Shown here one piece after another: positions 25,260 to 36,029 of a stretch of 64,000 bases of DNA (its first letter is position 1; the number at the start of each line of letters is the position of its first letter). Under the pieces are notes generated by a model, which was not told the origin of the DNA, did not search any database, and saw nothing but the letters and a program-made list of their open reading frames with translations. Location: assembly GCF_002860865.1 (NCBI RefSeq), contig NZ_PKIE01000002.1, positions 186,001-250,000 of the forward strand. The letters run 5' to 3'. Position numbers and translations under genes: made by a program. Source of the stretch: Streptococcus mitis (GTDB lineage: Bacteria > Bacillota > Bacilli > Lactobacillales > Streptococcaceae).

Positions 25260-27761
25260 TTATTTAACGACGATATTAACGAGTTTGTTAGGTACACTAA
25301 TCACTTTCACGATTTCCTTACCGTCAATTTCTGCTTTGACTTTTTCATCAGCGAGAGCAATTTCTTGCAATTCTTCGCGTGATAGATCTTTAGCAACCAT
25401 GAGTTTGGCACGAACTTTTCCTTTGATTTGAACGACGATTTCGATTTCATCTTCAACTAATTTGCTTTCGTCCCATGTTGGCCAAGCCACGTAAGAGATT
25501 GATTCACCTGTTGCTGCAACAGTTTGCCAGAGTTCTTCTGCCAAGTGAGGTGCAAATGGAGCAATCAATTGGATAAATCCTTTGGCATAGTCAACATAGA
25601 GTTTGTCTTCCTTGTTGGCCGCGTTGACAAAGACCATAAGTTGGGCAATAGCTGTGTTGAATTTCAATGATTCGATTTGTTCTGTGACAGCTTTAACGGT
25701 TTCGTTATAAACCTTATCAAGAGCACCATTGTTTTCCGCAACGATTTCCTTACTCGTAATCAAACGGTAAACACGGTCAAGGAATTTACGGCTTCCTTCC
25801 AAACCTTCTTCTGACCAAGCGATTGAAGCATCAAGTGGTCCCATGAACATTTCATAGACACGAAGGGTGTCAGCACCGTATTGTTCCACCACATCATCTG
25901 GGTTGACAACGTTCTTGAGGGATTTAGACATCTTAGCTGGCGCTTGCTCCAACTCCTCTCCTGTTTCCACATGGAAGAAAGAACCGTCACGTTTTTCAAC
26001 CTTATCGGTTGCCACAAGAGCGCCACGGTGGTCACGGTAGCTTGTTCCCAAAATCATCCCTTGGTTAAAGAGTTTTTGGAATGGTTCCTTAGTCGGAACA
26101 ACACCGAGGTCATAGAGGAATTTGTGCCAAAAACGAGCATAAAGCAAGTGAAGAACAGCATGCTCTGCACCACCCACGTAGATATCTACTGGCAACCATT
26201 GTTTGAGAAGGTCCTCATCAGCCAATTTCTCAGTATTGTGTGGGTCAATATAGCGGAGGTAGTACCAGCTTGAACCAGCCCACTGTGGCATAGTATTGGT
26301 TTCACGACGACCTTTGACGCCATCTTCACGAGTCACTTCAAGCCAGTCTGTCAAGTTAGCTAGTGGACTTTCACCAGTACCTGAAGGACGGATATCCTTG
26401 GTTACAGGCAAGACAAGTGGCAATTCACTTTCAGGGACAGCTGTTGAAGTTCCATCTTCCCAATGAATGATAGGAATTGGCTCACCCCAGTAACGTTGAC
26501 GGCTAAAGAGCCAGTCGCGGAGACGGTAGGTAACCTTCTCTTGTCCACAGCCTTTTTCTTCCAACCAAGCCACGATCTTAGCAATAGCGTCTTCTTTGTT
26601 GAGTCCATCTAGGAAGTCTGAGTTAACATGAAGCCCATCTTCTGTGTAGGCAGCTTCTGCTACGTTTCCACCTTCAAGTACTTCTACGATTGGAAGTCCA
26701 AACTGTTTGGCAAATTCCCAGTCACGTTGGTCATGGGCAGGAACAGCCATGACCGCACCTGTACCATAGCTAGCAAGAACATAGTCCGCAATCCAGATTG
26801 GAATTTCCTTGCCATTGACAGGGTTGATGGCATAAGCACCTGTCCAGACACCAGTTTTTTCTTTGGCAAGGTCTGTACGAGCCAAGTCAGATTTGAGGCT
26901 AGCTTGATGTTTGTAGTCTGCTACTGCCTCTGCTTGCTCTGTGCTTGTGATGGCATCTACTAATTCATGTTCAGGAGCCAAAACAGTGAAAGTCGCACCG
27001 AAAAGAGTATCAGGACGAGTAGTAAAGACAGTGAATTCCTTATCAGTTCCCTTAACTTTAAAGGTTACATTGGCACCAGTTGATTTCCCAATCCAGTTGC
27101 GTTGCATGTCCTTGATAGACTCTGGCCAATCAAGTTCATCTAAGTCATTAAGCAAGCGCTCCGCATAGGCCGTGATTTTGAGCATCCATTGGCGCATTGG
27201 TTTGCGGACAACTGGATAGCCTCCACGCTCAGAAGTTCCGTCAGGAAGAACCTCTTCGTTGGCGATGGCTGTTCCCAATTCCTCAACCCAGTTTACTGGC
27301 ACTTCAGCTTCATAGGCCAAGCCTTTTTCGTAAAGCTTAGTGAAAATCCATTGTGTCCACTTGTAGTAGTTTGGATCTGTTGTGTTGACTTCACGATCCC
27401 AGTCATAAGAAAATCCAAGCGCATTGATTTGGCGTTTGAAGTTAGCAATGTTCTCAGCTGTAAATTCTGCTGGGTCATTACCAGTATCCATAGCGTATTG
27501 CTCTGCAGGCAAACCAAAAGCATCCCATCCCATTGGGTGAAGGACATTGTATCCTTGCGCACGTTTGAAACGGCTGAGGATATCAGTCGCTGTGTAGCCT
27601 TCTGGGTGTCCTACGTGCAGACCCGCTCCAGACGGGTAAGGGAACATGTCAAGTGCATAAAACTTCGGTTTTGATGCATCTGTTCCTGTCTTAAATGTAT
27701 GATGTTCTGCCCAGTAGCCCTGCCACTTAGGCTCAATTTCTTTATGATTGTAAAAACTCAT
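25260..27761 (-). CDS. leuS: Leucyl-tRNA synthetase
   Basis: LeuRS charges tRNA-Leu. The 833 residues carry the class I motifs [20 protein letters not shown] (HIGH region, about 41-60) and [10 protein letters not shown] (KMSKS). The CP1 editing domain includes the TTRPDTLFG motif. The C-terminus [10 protein letters not shown] is followed by the echo described at 25175. It has a short upstream region with no T-box. The SD (GGAGAG) precedes the ATG. Confidence 0.97.
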   Translation of the reverse strand: MSFYNHKEIEPKWQGYWAEHHTFKTGTDASKPKFYALDMFPYPSGAGLHVGHPEGYTATDILSRFKRAQGYNVLHPMGWDAFGLPAEQYAMDTGNDPAEFTAENIANFKRQINALGFSYDWDREVNTTDPNYYKWTQWIFTKLYEKGLAYEAEVPVNWVEELGTAIANEEVLPDGTSERGGYPVVRKPMRQWMLKITAYAERLLNDLDELDWPESIKDMQRNWIGKSTGANVTFKVKGTDKEFTVFTTRPDTLFGATFTVLAPEHELVDAITSTEQAEAVADYKHQASLKSDLARTDLAKEKTGVWTGAYAINPVNGKEIPIWIADYVLASYGTGAVMAVPAHDQRDWEFAKQFGLPIVEVLEGGNVAEAAYTEDGLHVNSDFLDGLNKEDAIAKIVAWLEEKGCGQEKVTYRLRDWLFSRQRYWGEPIPIIHWEDGTSTAVPESELPLVLPVTKDIRPSGTGESPLANLTDWLEVTREDGVKGRRETNTMPQWAGSSWYYLRYIDPHNTEKLADEDLLKQWLPVDIYVGGAEHAVLHLLYARFWHKFLYDLGVVPTKEPFQKLFNQGMILGTSYRDHRGALVATDKVEKRDGSFFHVETGEELEQAPAKMSKSLKNVVNPDDVVEQYGADTLRVYEMFMGPLDASIAWSEEGLEGSRKFLDRVYRLITSKEIVAENNGALDKVYNETVKAVTEQIESLKFNTAIAQLMVFVNAANKEDKLYVDYAKGFIQLIAPFAPHLAEELWQTVAATGESISYVAWPTWDESKLVEDEIEIVVQIKGKVRAKLMVAKDLSREELQEIALADEKVKAEIDGKEIVKVISVPNKLVNIVVK

Positions 27762-27888
27762 GGTCTCTCTCCAATTTTGTGATGTTACTATTATACCATT
27801 TTTGAGAGAATTTGAAAGATGAGAAATGTTCTTTTAGACTTGGATGGTAAGAAAGACTGAATCGCAAATCCAGCTTATTTAGCAGTAT

Positions 27889-27916
27889 AAAAAATTAGCT
27901 CACACTTGGAGCTAAC
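27889..27916 (-). terminator. Terminator of the phosphoglycerate-mutase-family gene
   Basis: On the minus strand TTAGCT and AGCTAA frame a short hairpin followed by TTTTTT, two bases after the stop codon. Confidence 0.75.
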
Positions 27917-27918
27917 TT

Positions 27919-28614
27919 CTATAGATTGTTTGTCTCCTCCATCTTCTCACGTCCTAGTTCTCGGTAACTACGGTCGCCGACAACCTCAACGCTAAACTGA
28001 CCGTCCTCATATTCAAGGATCGTCACGCTACCATTATCGAGACCATGCGGATGCATGCCATTAATCAGATAAACAATGGTTCCAATGGTCATTCCATGGC
28101 TGACAACGAGAGCGTTGCCCCCACCTTGTTCTTCCATTTCTTTGGCAATCGCTTCAAAACCTTCCTTGATTCGGCCACTGAGTTTTTCCCAGCCTTCAGC
28201 CCAACCAGCTGTATCAACCTCTACCAAGCCCTCAGCCAGTTCAGCATAAGACAATTGGTGAACGTGGTCCACATTAAAGATACGAGGAATAATGCCCATG
28301 AAAAGATCGCCATCGTAGGCCCCGTCAAAGCTACCAAAACACCATTCTCTGATACGCTTGTCCATGCAATAAGGGATTTTCCCCTGCAAACCAAGTTCTT
28401 CAAGGATAATTCCCATTGTCTGAATGGTGCGGCCAGAATCACTGGAATAAGCGCGCTCAAACTGCAGACCAGATTCTCGCAAACCGATTCCTAATTCTTG
28501 AATCCCTCGTTCACCTTCAGCAGTTAAGGGAGTATCGCTCCAACCTTGCGCGCGACCAATCGTGTTAAACATAGTCTTGCCATGACGTACCAAATACAAT
28601 CGTACTTTTACCAT
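27919..28614 (-). CDS. Histidine phosphatase / phosphoglycerate-mutase superfamily protein
   Basis: A 231-residue protein with the RHG catalytic motif near the N-terminus (LYLVRHGKTMFN, His about residue 11) and the second catalytic region ALVVSHGMTIG. The superfamily includes mutases and phosphatases acting on sugar phosphates or phosphorylated small molecules; the substrate is not deducible. It is transcribed singly, downstream of csRNA copy D. Confidence 0.88.
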   Translation of the reverse strand: MVKVRLYLVRHGKTMFNTIGRAQGWSDTPLTAEGERGIQELGIGLRESGLQFERAYSSDSGRTIQTMGIILEELGLQGKIPYCMDKRIREWCFGSFDGAYDGDLFMGIIPRIFNVDHVHQLSYAELAEGLVEVDTAGWAEGWEKLSGRIKEGFEAIAKEMEEQGGGNALVVSHGMTIGTIVYLINGMHPHGLDNGSVTILEYEDGQFSVEVVGDRSYRELGREKMEETNNL

Positions 28615-28654
28615 TTTCCGTCCTCCATTTGCTTCTATTATATCATGGATGATA

Positions 28655-28804
28655 AAACAAAAGCCACCCAGACAGGTGACTTTTGCAGGAGATTATTATG
28701 AAAAAGTTTAGGAGTTCTATTAAATAAAGATATTAGATGAAAATCAAATTCAAACTAAATCAGTGTTATCTGTTTCAAATAATATTAGGAGGTCTTTATT
28801 TAAT
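28655..28804 (-). ncRNA. CiaR-dependent small RNA (csRNA), copy D (long form)
   Basis: This copy gives an RNA of about 150 nt. The stem CATTAAATAAAG / CTTTATTTAAT is kept but the loop between its arms is expanded by about 55 bases, with ACCTCC still at the 5' side. The SD/AUG-complementary stretch CTTTTTCATAATAATCTCC and a terminator (28659-28685) follow. Pneumococcal csRNAs are reported to range from under 90 to about 150 nt, so this may be the longest member. Confidence 0.83.
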
Positions 28805-28810
28805 GATTAT

Positions 28811-28843
28811 AGTATACACATCCAACCTTAAATAGAACTTAAA
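28811..28843 (-). promoter_or_regulatory. CiaR box and -10 of csRNA copy D
   Basis: On the minus strand a perfect TTTAAG-TTCTA-TTTAAG repeat (28827-28843) is followed after 10 bases by TATACT (28811-28816). This is the best CiaR box in the window. Confidence 0.87.
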
Positions 28844-28858
28844 ATTTCTCCTATTTTC

Positions 28859-30196
28859 TTAATTTTTAAAACTATGAATTGGTGCTGGGATTTGTCCTCC
28901 ACGAGAGATGAAATCAACAGACGAAGCCCCATTGACCTTCATAACTGGAGCTGTACCAAGAAGACCACCAAACTCAATCATATCGCCTTCTTTTCCTTTT
29001 GGAATGATACGAACAGCTGTTGTTTTCATGTTAATGACACCAATTGCCGCTTCATCTGCAATCATAGCCGCAATGGTTTCAGCAGGTGTATCCTCCGGAA
29101 TGGCAATCATATCCAAACCAACTGAACAGATAGCCGTCATGGCCTCTAGTTTTTCTAAATTAAGAGAGCCATTTTGCACTGCAGCAATCATCCCCTCATC
29201 CTCAGAAACAGGGATAAAGGCACCAGACAAACCACCGACTTGGTTGCAAGCCATAACTCCTCCCTTCTTAACTTGGTCATTCAAGAGTGCCAAGGCAGCC
29301 GTCGTCCCGTGTGTTCCAACTGTTTCTAACCCCATTTCTTCAAGGACACGTGCAACAGAATCTCCAACCGCAGGAGTTGGCGCCAAACTCAAGTCCACAA
29401 TACCAAACTCCACACCCAGTCTCTCACTGGCCATTTGACCAACTAATTGACCGATACGAGTGATTTTAAAGGCAGTTTTCTTAACTGTTTCGGCTACTAC
29501 ATCAAAGCTCTGTCCACGAACTTTTTCCAAGGCACGTTTCACCACACCAGGACCGGAAACGCCGACATTGATGATAACATCTGCCTCCCCAACACCATGG
29601 AAGGCACCCGCCATAAATGGATTGTCCTCAACAGCATTAGCGAATACAACCAACTTGGCCGCACCCATATCTGATAGAGTTGCCGTTTCCTTGATAACTC
29701 GTCCCATATCTGCCACAGCCGTCATATTAATACCAGACTTGGTTGAGCCAATATTAACTGACGAGCAGACCTTGTCCGTTTCAGCCAAAGCACGAGGAAT
29801 AGAATTGATAAGAATCTCATCTCCCTTTTGATAACCTTTTTGTACTAAGGCAGAAAAACCACCAATAAAATCCACACCAATCTCTTTCGCAGCCTTATCA
29901 AGCGCTTTTGCCAGAATCACGTAGTCCGTCGCATCTGTCGCGGCCCCAAACAGAGAAATAGGAGTCACCGATACACGCTTATTAACGATAGGAATTCCCA
30001 ACTCAGCAGCAATTTCATCACCAACAGCCACTAAATTAGCTGCCTTGGTCGTAATCTTTTGATAAATTTTCTCCGCAGCACGATTGATATCTGGATCAAT
30101 ACAGTCTAATAGGGAAATCCCCATGGTAATAGTTCTGATATCGAAGTTTTGCTCCTCAATCATAGCGATGGTTTCAGTAACTTGTCTAATATCCAT
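28859..30196 (-). CDS. PFL-family / DUF711 protein (UPF0210)
   Basis: A 445-residue conserved protein of the DUF711/UPF0210 family, structurally related to glycyl-radical (PFL-like) proteins but without a known reaction. It shows [11 protein letters not shown] near the N-terminus, [20 protein letters not shown] and [15 protein letters not shown]. It almost directly follows the ACT-domain gene (nine bases apart), and this pairing is conserved in streptococci, which suggests the ACT protein senses a ligand for it. Confidence 0.88.
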   Translation of the reverse strand: MDIRQVTETIAMIEEQNFDIRTITMGISLLDCIDPDINRAAEKIYQKITTKAANLVAVGDEIAAELGIPIVNKRVSVTPISLFGAATDATDYVILAKALDKAAKEIGVDFIGGFSALVQKGYQKGDEILINSIPRALAETDKVCSSVNIGSTKSGINMTAVADMGRVIKETATLSDMGAAKLVVFANAVEDNPFMAGAFHGVGEADVIINVGVSGPGVVKRALEKVRGQSFDVVAETVKKTAFKITRIGQLVGQMASERLGVEFGIVDLSLAPTPAVGDSVARVLEEMGLETVGTHGTTAALALLNDQVKKGGVMACNQVGGLSGAFIPVSEDEGMIAAVQNGSLNLEKLEAMTAICSVGLDMIAIPEDTPAETIAAMIADEAAIGVINMKTTAVRIIPKGKEGDMIEFGGLLGTAPVMKVNGASSVDFISRGGQIPAPIHSFKN

Positions 30197-30205
30197 GATA
30201 ACCTC

Positions 30206-30472
30206 CTAGATATTATACATAGCTTCGAAAATCGCTGCACTCTGAATATTGATTTTCACATTCAAAGTTTGCCCAAAAGTTTCAAACTCATTTCGCAGAT
30301 AAGTAAAATCCTGCTTTTCATCACTAGAGACAACAGCCATCATCGTGAAATATTCATCCAAAACAGTTTGAGAGATATCATCAATATTCAAACCCAATTC
30401 TGCAATTTTACCAGAAACACCTGCAACAATTCCAGATTTATCTTTACCAACAACAGTTATAATCGCTTTCAT
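30206..30472 (-). CDS. ACT-domain protein
   Basis: An 88-residue single ACT domain starting MKAIITVVGKDKSGIVAGVS, the ligand-binding fold used for amino-acid sensing (GcvR/ACT type). It starts at the internal ATG with a GGAG upstream; a longer in-frame extension to 30565 would run through the promoter and leader hairpin. It is the first gene of a two-gene operon with the DUF711 protein. Confidence 0.88.
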   Translation of the reverse strand: MKAIITVVGKDKSGIVAGVSGKIAELGLNIDDISQTVLDEYFTMMAVVSSDEKQDFTYLRNEFETFGQTLNVKINIQSAAIFEAMYNI

Positions 30473-30498
30473 AAGCAAACTCCAATTCTTCTTAAAAT

Positions 30499-30527
30499 AA
30501 GAAACCTGAACATTAAACAGGATTCTT
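30499..30527 (-). terminator. Leader hairpin before the ACT-domain gene
   Basis: On the minus strand AAGAATCCTG and CAGGTTTCTT pair with one mismatch and are followed by ATTTT. It lies between an extended -10 (TGCTATACT near 30536-30544) and the SD, so it could attenuate the ACT-DUF711 operon. Confidence 0.4.
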
Positions 30528-30563
30528 TTCAAATAGTATAGCATAATTCTAACGAAAATACTC

Positions 30564-30620
30564 AAAAACGCCTGCTTACGAAGTTGTTCTTAAGCAAAAA
30601 ACAATTTCGTAAACAAGCGT
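30564..30620. terminator. Terminator at the end of the ribosomal cluster
   Basis: A long stem of about 20 bp (ACGCCTGCTTACGAAGTTG against its near-complement) is followed on the minus strand by TTTTTG. It ends the rpsJ-rplQ transcript. Confidence 0.85.
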
Positions 30621-30648
30621 CTACTATCCCAACTTATGATGAGTGTTC

Positions 30649-30672
30649 CCGCTAGGACCGAAATCCTAGCGG
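30649..30672. repeat. Perfect hairpin downstream of rplQ
   Basis: CCGCTAGGA and TCCTAGCGG pair over 9 bp with a six-base loop, with no T-run. It lies between rplQ and the terminator and may be an RNA-processing or 3'-end-protecting structure. Confidence 0.5.
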
Positions 30673-30736
30673 TAGACCAGAGCTAGACTAAGAGCACAAG
30701 ACTCCATCATCATAACACTCAACAAAATTGATGATT

Positions 30737-31123
30737 TTATACTAATTCGATGATCGCCATTGGCGCTGCATCACCACGACGTGGTTCAGTTTTAAGGATA
30801 CGAGTGTATCCACCGTTACGTTCAGCATAACGAGGTGCGATTTCTGAGAACAATTTTTGAAGTGCTGTAGTAGAAGTGTACTTATCAGTTGCTTCATCAT
30901 AGTTTTCAGATGCGATTTCATTACGTACGAAAGCAGCTGCTTGACGACGTGCATGCAAATCACCACGTTTACCTAGAGTAATCATTTTTTCAACAGTTTT
31001 ACGGATTTCTTTAGCACGAGCTTCAGTTGTCACGATTGATTCGTTGATCAAAAGGTCAGTTGTCAAATCGCGAAGCATTGCTTTACGTTGTGAGCTAGTG
31101 CGTCCTAGTTTACGGTAAGCCAT
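30737..31123 (-). CDS. rplQ: Ribosomal protein bL17
   Basis: A 128-residue large-subunit protein, starting [20 protein letters not shown] as in other Firmicutes. It lies by the exit of the peptide tunnel. It is the last gene of the alpha-operon part, 11 bases after rpoA, and is followed by hairpins and a terminator. Confidence 0.97.
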   Translation of the reverse strand: MAYRKLGRTSSQRKAMLRDLTTDLLINESIVTTEARAKEIRKTVEKMITLGKRGDLHARRQAAAFVRNEIASENYDEATDKYTSTTALQKLFSEIAPRYAERNGGYTRILKTEPRRGDAAPMAIIELV

Positions 31124-31134
31124 GTATTCCTCCT

Positions 31135-32070
31135 TTATTTATCTTTTAATCCAAGACCCAAATCAATGAGTTTGAGTTTCACTTCTTCCAAACTCTTGCG
31201 TCCAAGATTTCGTACTTTCATCATCTCTGCTTCAGATTTTTCTGTCAAATCATGCACAGTATTGATACCGGCACGTTTCAAACAGTTGTATGAACGCACA
31301 GACAAGTCCAGTTCCTCAATCGTACGATCCAAAATACGGTCGTCAGATTCAGTATCAGCTTCTTTCATCACTTCAGTTGACTTAGCAATCTCAGTAAGAT
31401 TTGTAAACAAATCAAGATGTTCTGTCAAAATACGTGCTGAAAGCCCTAAAGCATCTTCTGGAATAATTGTTCCATTTGTCAAGATTTCAAGGGTCAATTT
31501 GTCAAATCCATCATTGCTACCTACACGAGCAGGTTCCACTTGATAGTTGACTTTTGTAACTGGTGTATAAATAGAATCTACAGCAAGTGTTCCAACTGGT
31601 GCATTATCTTTTTTATTTTCATCAGCAGGTACATATCCACGACCACTGTTAACAGTCATAGTCGCTTTTAGAGAAGAACCTTCACCGATTGTAAAGAGAT
31701 AATGATCTGGATTTACAATTTCAATATCGCTATCTGTCAAAATGTCACCAGCTGTTACTTCAGCAGGACCTTCAACATCCAGTTCGATGATTTTTTCGTC
31801 TTCAACGTACGATTTCACTGCAATTCCTTTAATGTTCAGAATGATTTGCATCACGTCTTCACGAACACCTGGAACTGTGTCAAACTCATGTAACACACCA
31901 TCAATGTTGATAGATGTCACAGCTGCTCCTGGTAGAGAAGCTAGAAGTACACGACGAAGAGAGTTACCAAGAGTTGTACCGTAGCCACGTTCAAGTGGTT
32001 CGATTACAAACTTGCCATAATCTTTATTTTCATCAATTTTTGTTATATTTGGTTTTTCAAACTCGATCAT
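31135..32070 (-). CDS. rpoA: RNA polymerase subunit alpha
   Basis: A 311-residue alpha subunit. The N-terminal dimerisation domain holds the conserved [19 protein letters not shown]; the C-terminal domain (about 240-311, [16 protein letters not shown] and [10 protein letters not shown]) contacts upstream DNA and activators such as Spx-family proteins. It lies between rpsK and rplQ as usual. Confidence 0.98.
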
Positions 32071-32112
32071 TTAGTTACTCCCTCTTAAACGAAAAGCAGT
32101 GTAATGCGATGA

Positions 32113-32496
32113 TTATACACGGCGACGTTTTGGAGGACGAGCACCATTGTGTGGCACTGGAGTCACATCACGAATTGCTGTTACTTCAAGACCAGCGGCA
32201 GCAAGCGCACGAATAGCTGACTCACGACCAGAACCTGGACCTTTTACAGTAACTTCAACTGATTTAAGACCGTGTTCTTGTGCAGATTTAGCAGCAGCTT
32301 CAGAAGCCATTTGAGCAGCGAATGGTGTAGATTTACGAGAACCTTTGAAACCAAGAGCACCAGCTGATGACCAAGCAATTGCATTACCATGCACATCAGT
32401 AATCATAACAATAGTGTTATTAAATGTAGCGTGAATATGAGCAATACCAGATTCGATATTCTTTTTCACACGACGTTTACGTGTTGGTTTAGCCAA
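32113..32496 (-). CDS. rpsK: Ribosomal protein uS11
   Basis: A 127-residue platform protein of the 30S subunit, with [18 protein letters not shown] and the basic C-terminus [14 protein letters not shown] 42-base gap separates it from rpoA; 17 bases separate it from rpsM. Confidence 0.97.
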
Positions 32497-32513
32497 GACT
32501 TTTACCTCCTATA

Positions 32514-32879
32514 TTATTTTTTCTTACCAGCAATCGCAACAGCTTTACCTTTACGAGTGCGAGCGTTGTTTTTAGTGTTTTGTCCACGGACAGGAAGTCC
32601 ACGACGGTGACGGATACCACGGTATGAACCGATTTCCATCAAACGTTTAATGTTCAAGTTTACTTCACGACGAAGGTCACCTTCAACTTTGATTGCATCC
32701 ACTTCACGACGGATAGCATCTTCTTGATCTGATGTCAAATCACGTACACGAACATCTTCTGAGATTCCAGCAGCAGCCAAAATTTTCTTAGATGTTGCAA
32801 GTCCGATACCATAAACATAAGTCAATGAGATTACTACGCGTTTGTCATTTGGAATGTCAACTCCAGCAATACGAGCCAT
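32514..32879 (-). CDS. rpsM: Ribosomal protein uS13
   Basis: A 121-residue 30S head protein, [19 protein letters not shown] at its start and a lysine-rich tail. It contacts the P-site tRNA and the intersubunit bridge. It is 17 bases after rpmJ. Confidence 0.97.
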
Positions 32880-32896
32880 GTTTTCTCCTTTCTATC

Positions 32897-33013
32897 TTAT
32901 CCTTGACGTTGTTTGTGTTTTGGATTTGCTGGGCAAATTACCATAACACGACCATTACGACGAATAACTTTACAGTATTCGCAAATTGGTTTGACCGATG
33001 GTCTTACTTTCAT
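32897..33013 (-). CDS. rpmJ: Ribosomal protein bL36 (short gene)
   Basis: Thirty-eight codons start [20 protein letters not shown] and end KHKQRQG. The Cys/His pattern CEYC...C...H is the zinc-binding form. It lies between infA and rpsM, its usual place, and a GGAGGG SD precedes the ATG. Confidence 0.95.
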
Positions 33014-33037
33014 TTCTTATCCCTCCAAGTTTTTCGA

Positions 33038-33256
33038 TTATTTAAAGCGGTAAGTGATACGTCCACGTGTCAAGTCATATGGACTCATTTCGACAGTAAC
33101 ACGATCTCCCGCTAAAATACGAATATAGTTTTTACGAATTTTACCAGAAACTGTTGCTAAAATCTGATGTCCATTTTCAAGTTCAACCGTAAACATTGCA
33201 TTCGGCATTGTATCAACTACTTTGCCTTCAACTTCAATCACATCGTCTTTTGCCAC
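33038..33256 (-). CDS. infA: Translation initiation factor IF-1
   Basis: A 72-residue OB-fold protein that binds the A site during initiation. The family N-terminus [10 protein letters not shown] follows a GTG at 33254-33256, with GGAGGTG nine bases upstream, so GTG is the start. The longer in-frame ATG further upstream would add 18 non-conserved residues. Confidence 0.95.
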   Translation of the reverse strand: MAKDDVIEVEGKVVDTMPNAMFTVELENGHQILATVSGKIRKNYIRILAGDRVTVEMSPYDLTRGRITYRFK

Positions 33257-33372
33257 GCAAAAGCACCTCCATAAATTTCGATTCGATGCCTCTAGACACA
33301 GAGACAACAATTATAAGTCAGACTATCTTAGTATAACATTTGTAGCGGATTTTTGCAAGTGTGAAAAACGCT

Positions 33373-34011
33373 TTATTTCAAATTTGTCAATACTTTTTCG
33401 ATATCTGAGAAGACATCATTGATATCTTGATTACCTTCGATGTCATGAACCAAACCTTTGGCACGGTAGTGAGCAATGATTGGTTCTCCTTGAGCAATAT
33501 TCACATCCAAACGACGTTTTACTGTCTCAGGCTTATCATCTTCACGTTGGTAGTAATCTTCTTCTTTATAGTCAACTGGTGGGTTAAAGACCTTGTGGAA
33601 AGTTTCTCCAGTTACGCGGTGGATGATACGGCCACTCAAACGTTCCAAGAGGCTATCTGGATTCACTTCGATGTTGATAACACCTTCTAGTTCGATGCCA
33701 AGTTCAGCCAATGTTTTGTCTAAGGCATGAGCTTGTTCGATTGTACGTGGATAACCATCCAACAAGAATCCTGTTTCTTTAATATCATCTTGTGAAAGAC
33801 GTTCTTTTACGATTCCATTTGTAACTTCGTCAGGAACCAATTCACCCTTGTCAATGTATGACTTGGCAAGAACACCCATTTCAGTTTGATTTGCCATAGC
33901 AGCACGGAACATATCACCTGTTGAGATATGTGCAACATGGAATTGTTCTACGATTTTTGCTGCTTGAGTTCCCTTACCTGCACCAGGTAAGCCCATAATC
34001 AAAAGATTCAT
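33373..34011 (-). CDS. adk: Adenylate kinase
   Basis: A 212-residue AMP kinase with [11 protein letters not shown] (P-loop, about 7-17), the DGYPRT motif and a LID domain. The LID has [17 protein letters not shown] where some Gram-positives have four zinc-binding Cys, so this one is zinc-free. It keeps the ATP-AMP-ADP balance. It follows secY after about 150 bases. Confidence 0.97.
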
Positions 34012-34160
34012 GATTTGATCTCCTTATTTTATTTTTAAATAGAAGCAAAAATTCTTTTCACCCCTATTTAAAAACAAAATAGAAGAGGGGAGACCAAACT
34101 CTCACTAATGTTAGAGTTAAACCTCCACTCCCTCAGCATTTACTGACTCAGTAAATACTT

Positions 34161-35471
34161 TTATTCTGTTCTGTCCATGAAACCAACATACTTACGTTTC
34201 AATAGGTAACCTTCCAATTGCTTGATTCCTTCGATACCAGTAGAGATAATGATCAAGAGACTTGTTCCACCAAAGGCAACAACATCAGAAAGACCAAATA
34301 CATCTTTAGCTGCAATCGGCAAAATGGAAATCACACCAAGGAAGAGGGAACCAACAGTTGCAAGACGACGAAGAAGTTTAGACATATATTCTTCTGTACC
34401 TTTACCAGGACGAACTCCATGGATATAGGCACCGCTCTTTTGTAGGTTCTCTGCCACTTTTTCAGGATTAATCTGTACAAACGTATAGAAGAATGTAAAG
34501 AGAATAATCAACAAAGCATACATGGCAATACCAGTTGGAGAAGTGGTTGCCAACATCTCTTGTGCTACCCTTACCCAAGCCCAATCATGACCTGTAGCGC
34601 TCAAAAATTGAAGAATCGCCGCAGGCGCTGCAGTAATCGAACTTGCAAAGATAACAGGGATAACTCCAGCAGGGTTTAACTTCAATGGAAGGTAAGAGCT
34701 AGATGGAGCACCTTGTGCAACCTTAGTATATTGGATTGGAATTTTGTATTCTGCTTGTTGAACATAAGTTGTAAAGTAAATAATCAACAATACAGTAATA
34801 ATCAAAATGATTACGAAAATGATGGATGAGTTGATACGGCTACTTGGGACGTTCACAAAGTAGTCCACATAGATGCCCTGAATCATCTCTGGAATTGAGG
34901 CAACAATCCCGGCAAAGATAATCATAGAAACACCATTTCCGTATCCCTTATCTGTAATTTGCTCTCCCAACCAAGTCACAATCATACTACCAGCTGTTAA
35001 GATGATACCAATCATGATAAAGACTTGTGGAGTAAGAGCTGTTTTCAACAATTGAGCTCCAGCCAAAGTATTAAAACCAGCTGTAATCCCGATAGATTGC
35101 ACAAAGGCTAGAACAAGAGCAATATAACGAGTAGCTTGATTTAATTTTCTTCGACCTACTTCCCCTTGTTTACCCCACTCTACAAACTTGGGTAAAATAT
35201 CCATTTGCAAGAGTTGGACAACGATAGAGGCCGTAATGTAGGGACTAACACCAAGAGCAAAAACTGAGAAGTTTTTCATGGCATTCCCTGATACCAAGCT
35301 CAACATGTTTAAGAAGGATAATCCACTTAAAGCATTCAAGCTATTGGCATTCACACCAGGAACTGTAATGCTAGTTCCGATACGAAAGACCAAAACGATA
35401 AAAATTGTAAATAAAATTTTTGATCTAACCTGCTTGACTTTAAGAGCTTCTCTTAATAATTTAAAAAACAT
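34161..35471 (-). CDS. secY: Protein translocase channel subunit SecY
   Basis: The 436-residue membrane channel of the Sec translocase, with ten predicted helices and the N-terminus LLREALKVKQVRSKILFTIF. The plug and pore-ring region follows FRIGTSITVPGVN. It lies 12 bases after rplO, coupling secretion capacity to ribosome synthesis. The 149-base gap to adk contains a hairpin (AGTATTTACTGA arms) without a good T-run. Confidence 0.97.
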   Translation of the reverse strand: MFFKLLREALKVKQVRSKILFTIFIVLVFRIGTSITVPGVNANSLNALSGLSFLNMLSLVSGNAMKNFSVFALGVSPYITASIVVQLLQMDILPKFVEWGKQGEVGRRKLNQATRYIALVLAFVQSIGITAGFNTLAGAQLLKTALTPQVFIMIGIILTAGSMIVTWLGEQITDKGYGNGVSMIIFAGIVASIPEMIQGIYVDYFVNVPSSRINSSIIFVIILIITVLLIIYFTTYVQQAEYKIPIQYTKVAQGAPSSSYLPLKLNPAGVIPVIFASSITAAPAAILQFLSATGHDWAWVRVAQEMLATTSPTGIAMYALLIILFTFFYTFVQINPEKVAENLQKSGAYIHGVRPGKGTEEYMSKLLRRLATVGSLFLGVISILPIAAKDVFGLSDVVAFGGTSLLIIISTGIEGIKQLEGYLLKRKYVGFMDRTE

Positions 35472-35483
35472 AGGTCACCTCTC

Positions 35484-35924
35484 TTAGATGACTTCTACTG
35501 AACCACCTTTAGCAGTGATAGCTTCTTCAGCTGATTTAGAGAATTTAGCTGCTTTCACAGTCAATTTCTTAGTCAACTCACCGTTACCAAGAATTTTAAT
35601 ACCTGATTTTTCAGCTTTAACAATTCCTGCTTCGATAAGAACAACTGGAGTAACTTCAGCACCATCTTCAAAGACGTTCAATTGGTCAAGGTTCACAATT
35701 GCGTATTCTTTAGCGTTGATGTTAGTGAATCCACGTTTTGGAAGACGACGGAACAATGGAGTTTGTCCACCTTCAAAACCAAGGCGAACTCCGCCACCGC
35801 TACGAGCTTTTTGACCTTTTTGACCACGACCAGATGTTTTACCGTTACCTGATGAAGTACCACGACCAACGCGGTTACGTACTTTACGAGAACCTTCTGC
35901 AGGTTTCAATTCATGAAGTTTCAT
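35484..35924 (-). CDS. rplO: Ribosomal protein uL15
   Basis: A 146-residue protein, [20 protein letters not shown] at the start with the glycine-rich [20 protein letters not shown] extension typical of uL15. It is an assembly protein of the 50S subunit. Confidence 0.97.
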   Translation of the reverse strand: MKLHELKPAEGSRKVRNRVGRGTSSGNGKTSGRGQKGQKARSGGGVRLGFEGGQTPLFRRLPKRGFTNINAKEYAIVNLDQLNVFEDGAEVTPVVLIEAGIVKAEKSGIKILGNGELTKKLTVKAAKFSKSAEEAITAKGGSVEVI

Positions 35925-36029
35925 TTTTATTTTCTCCTCTTTTGTAAAATGCTAGCGCCGATAAGGGAGAAAAGGTTGTCTCCCCCATCAACTCGCCTAT
36001 ACAACATCATCATAGATGACTATATCTAG

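Noticed and set aside
27762-27918. T-box leader for leuS
   Set aside because: The upstream region is only about 150 bases and lacks the T-box consensus and a specifier structure.
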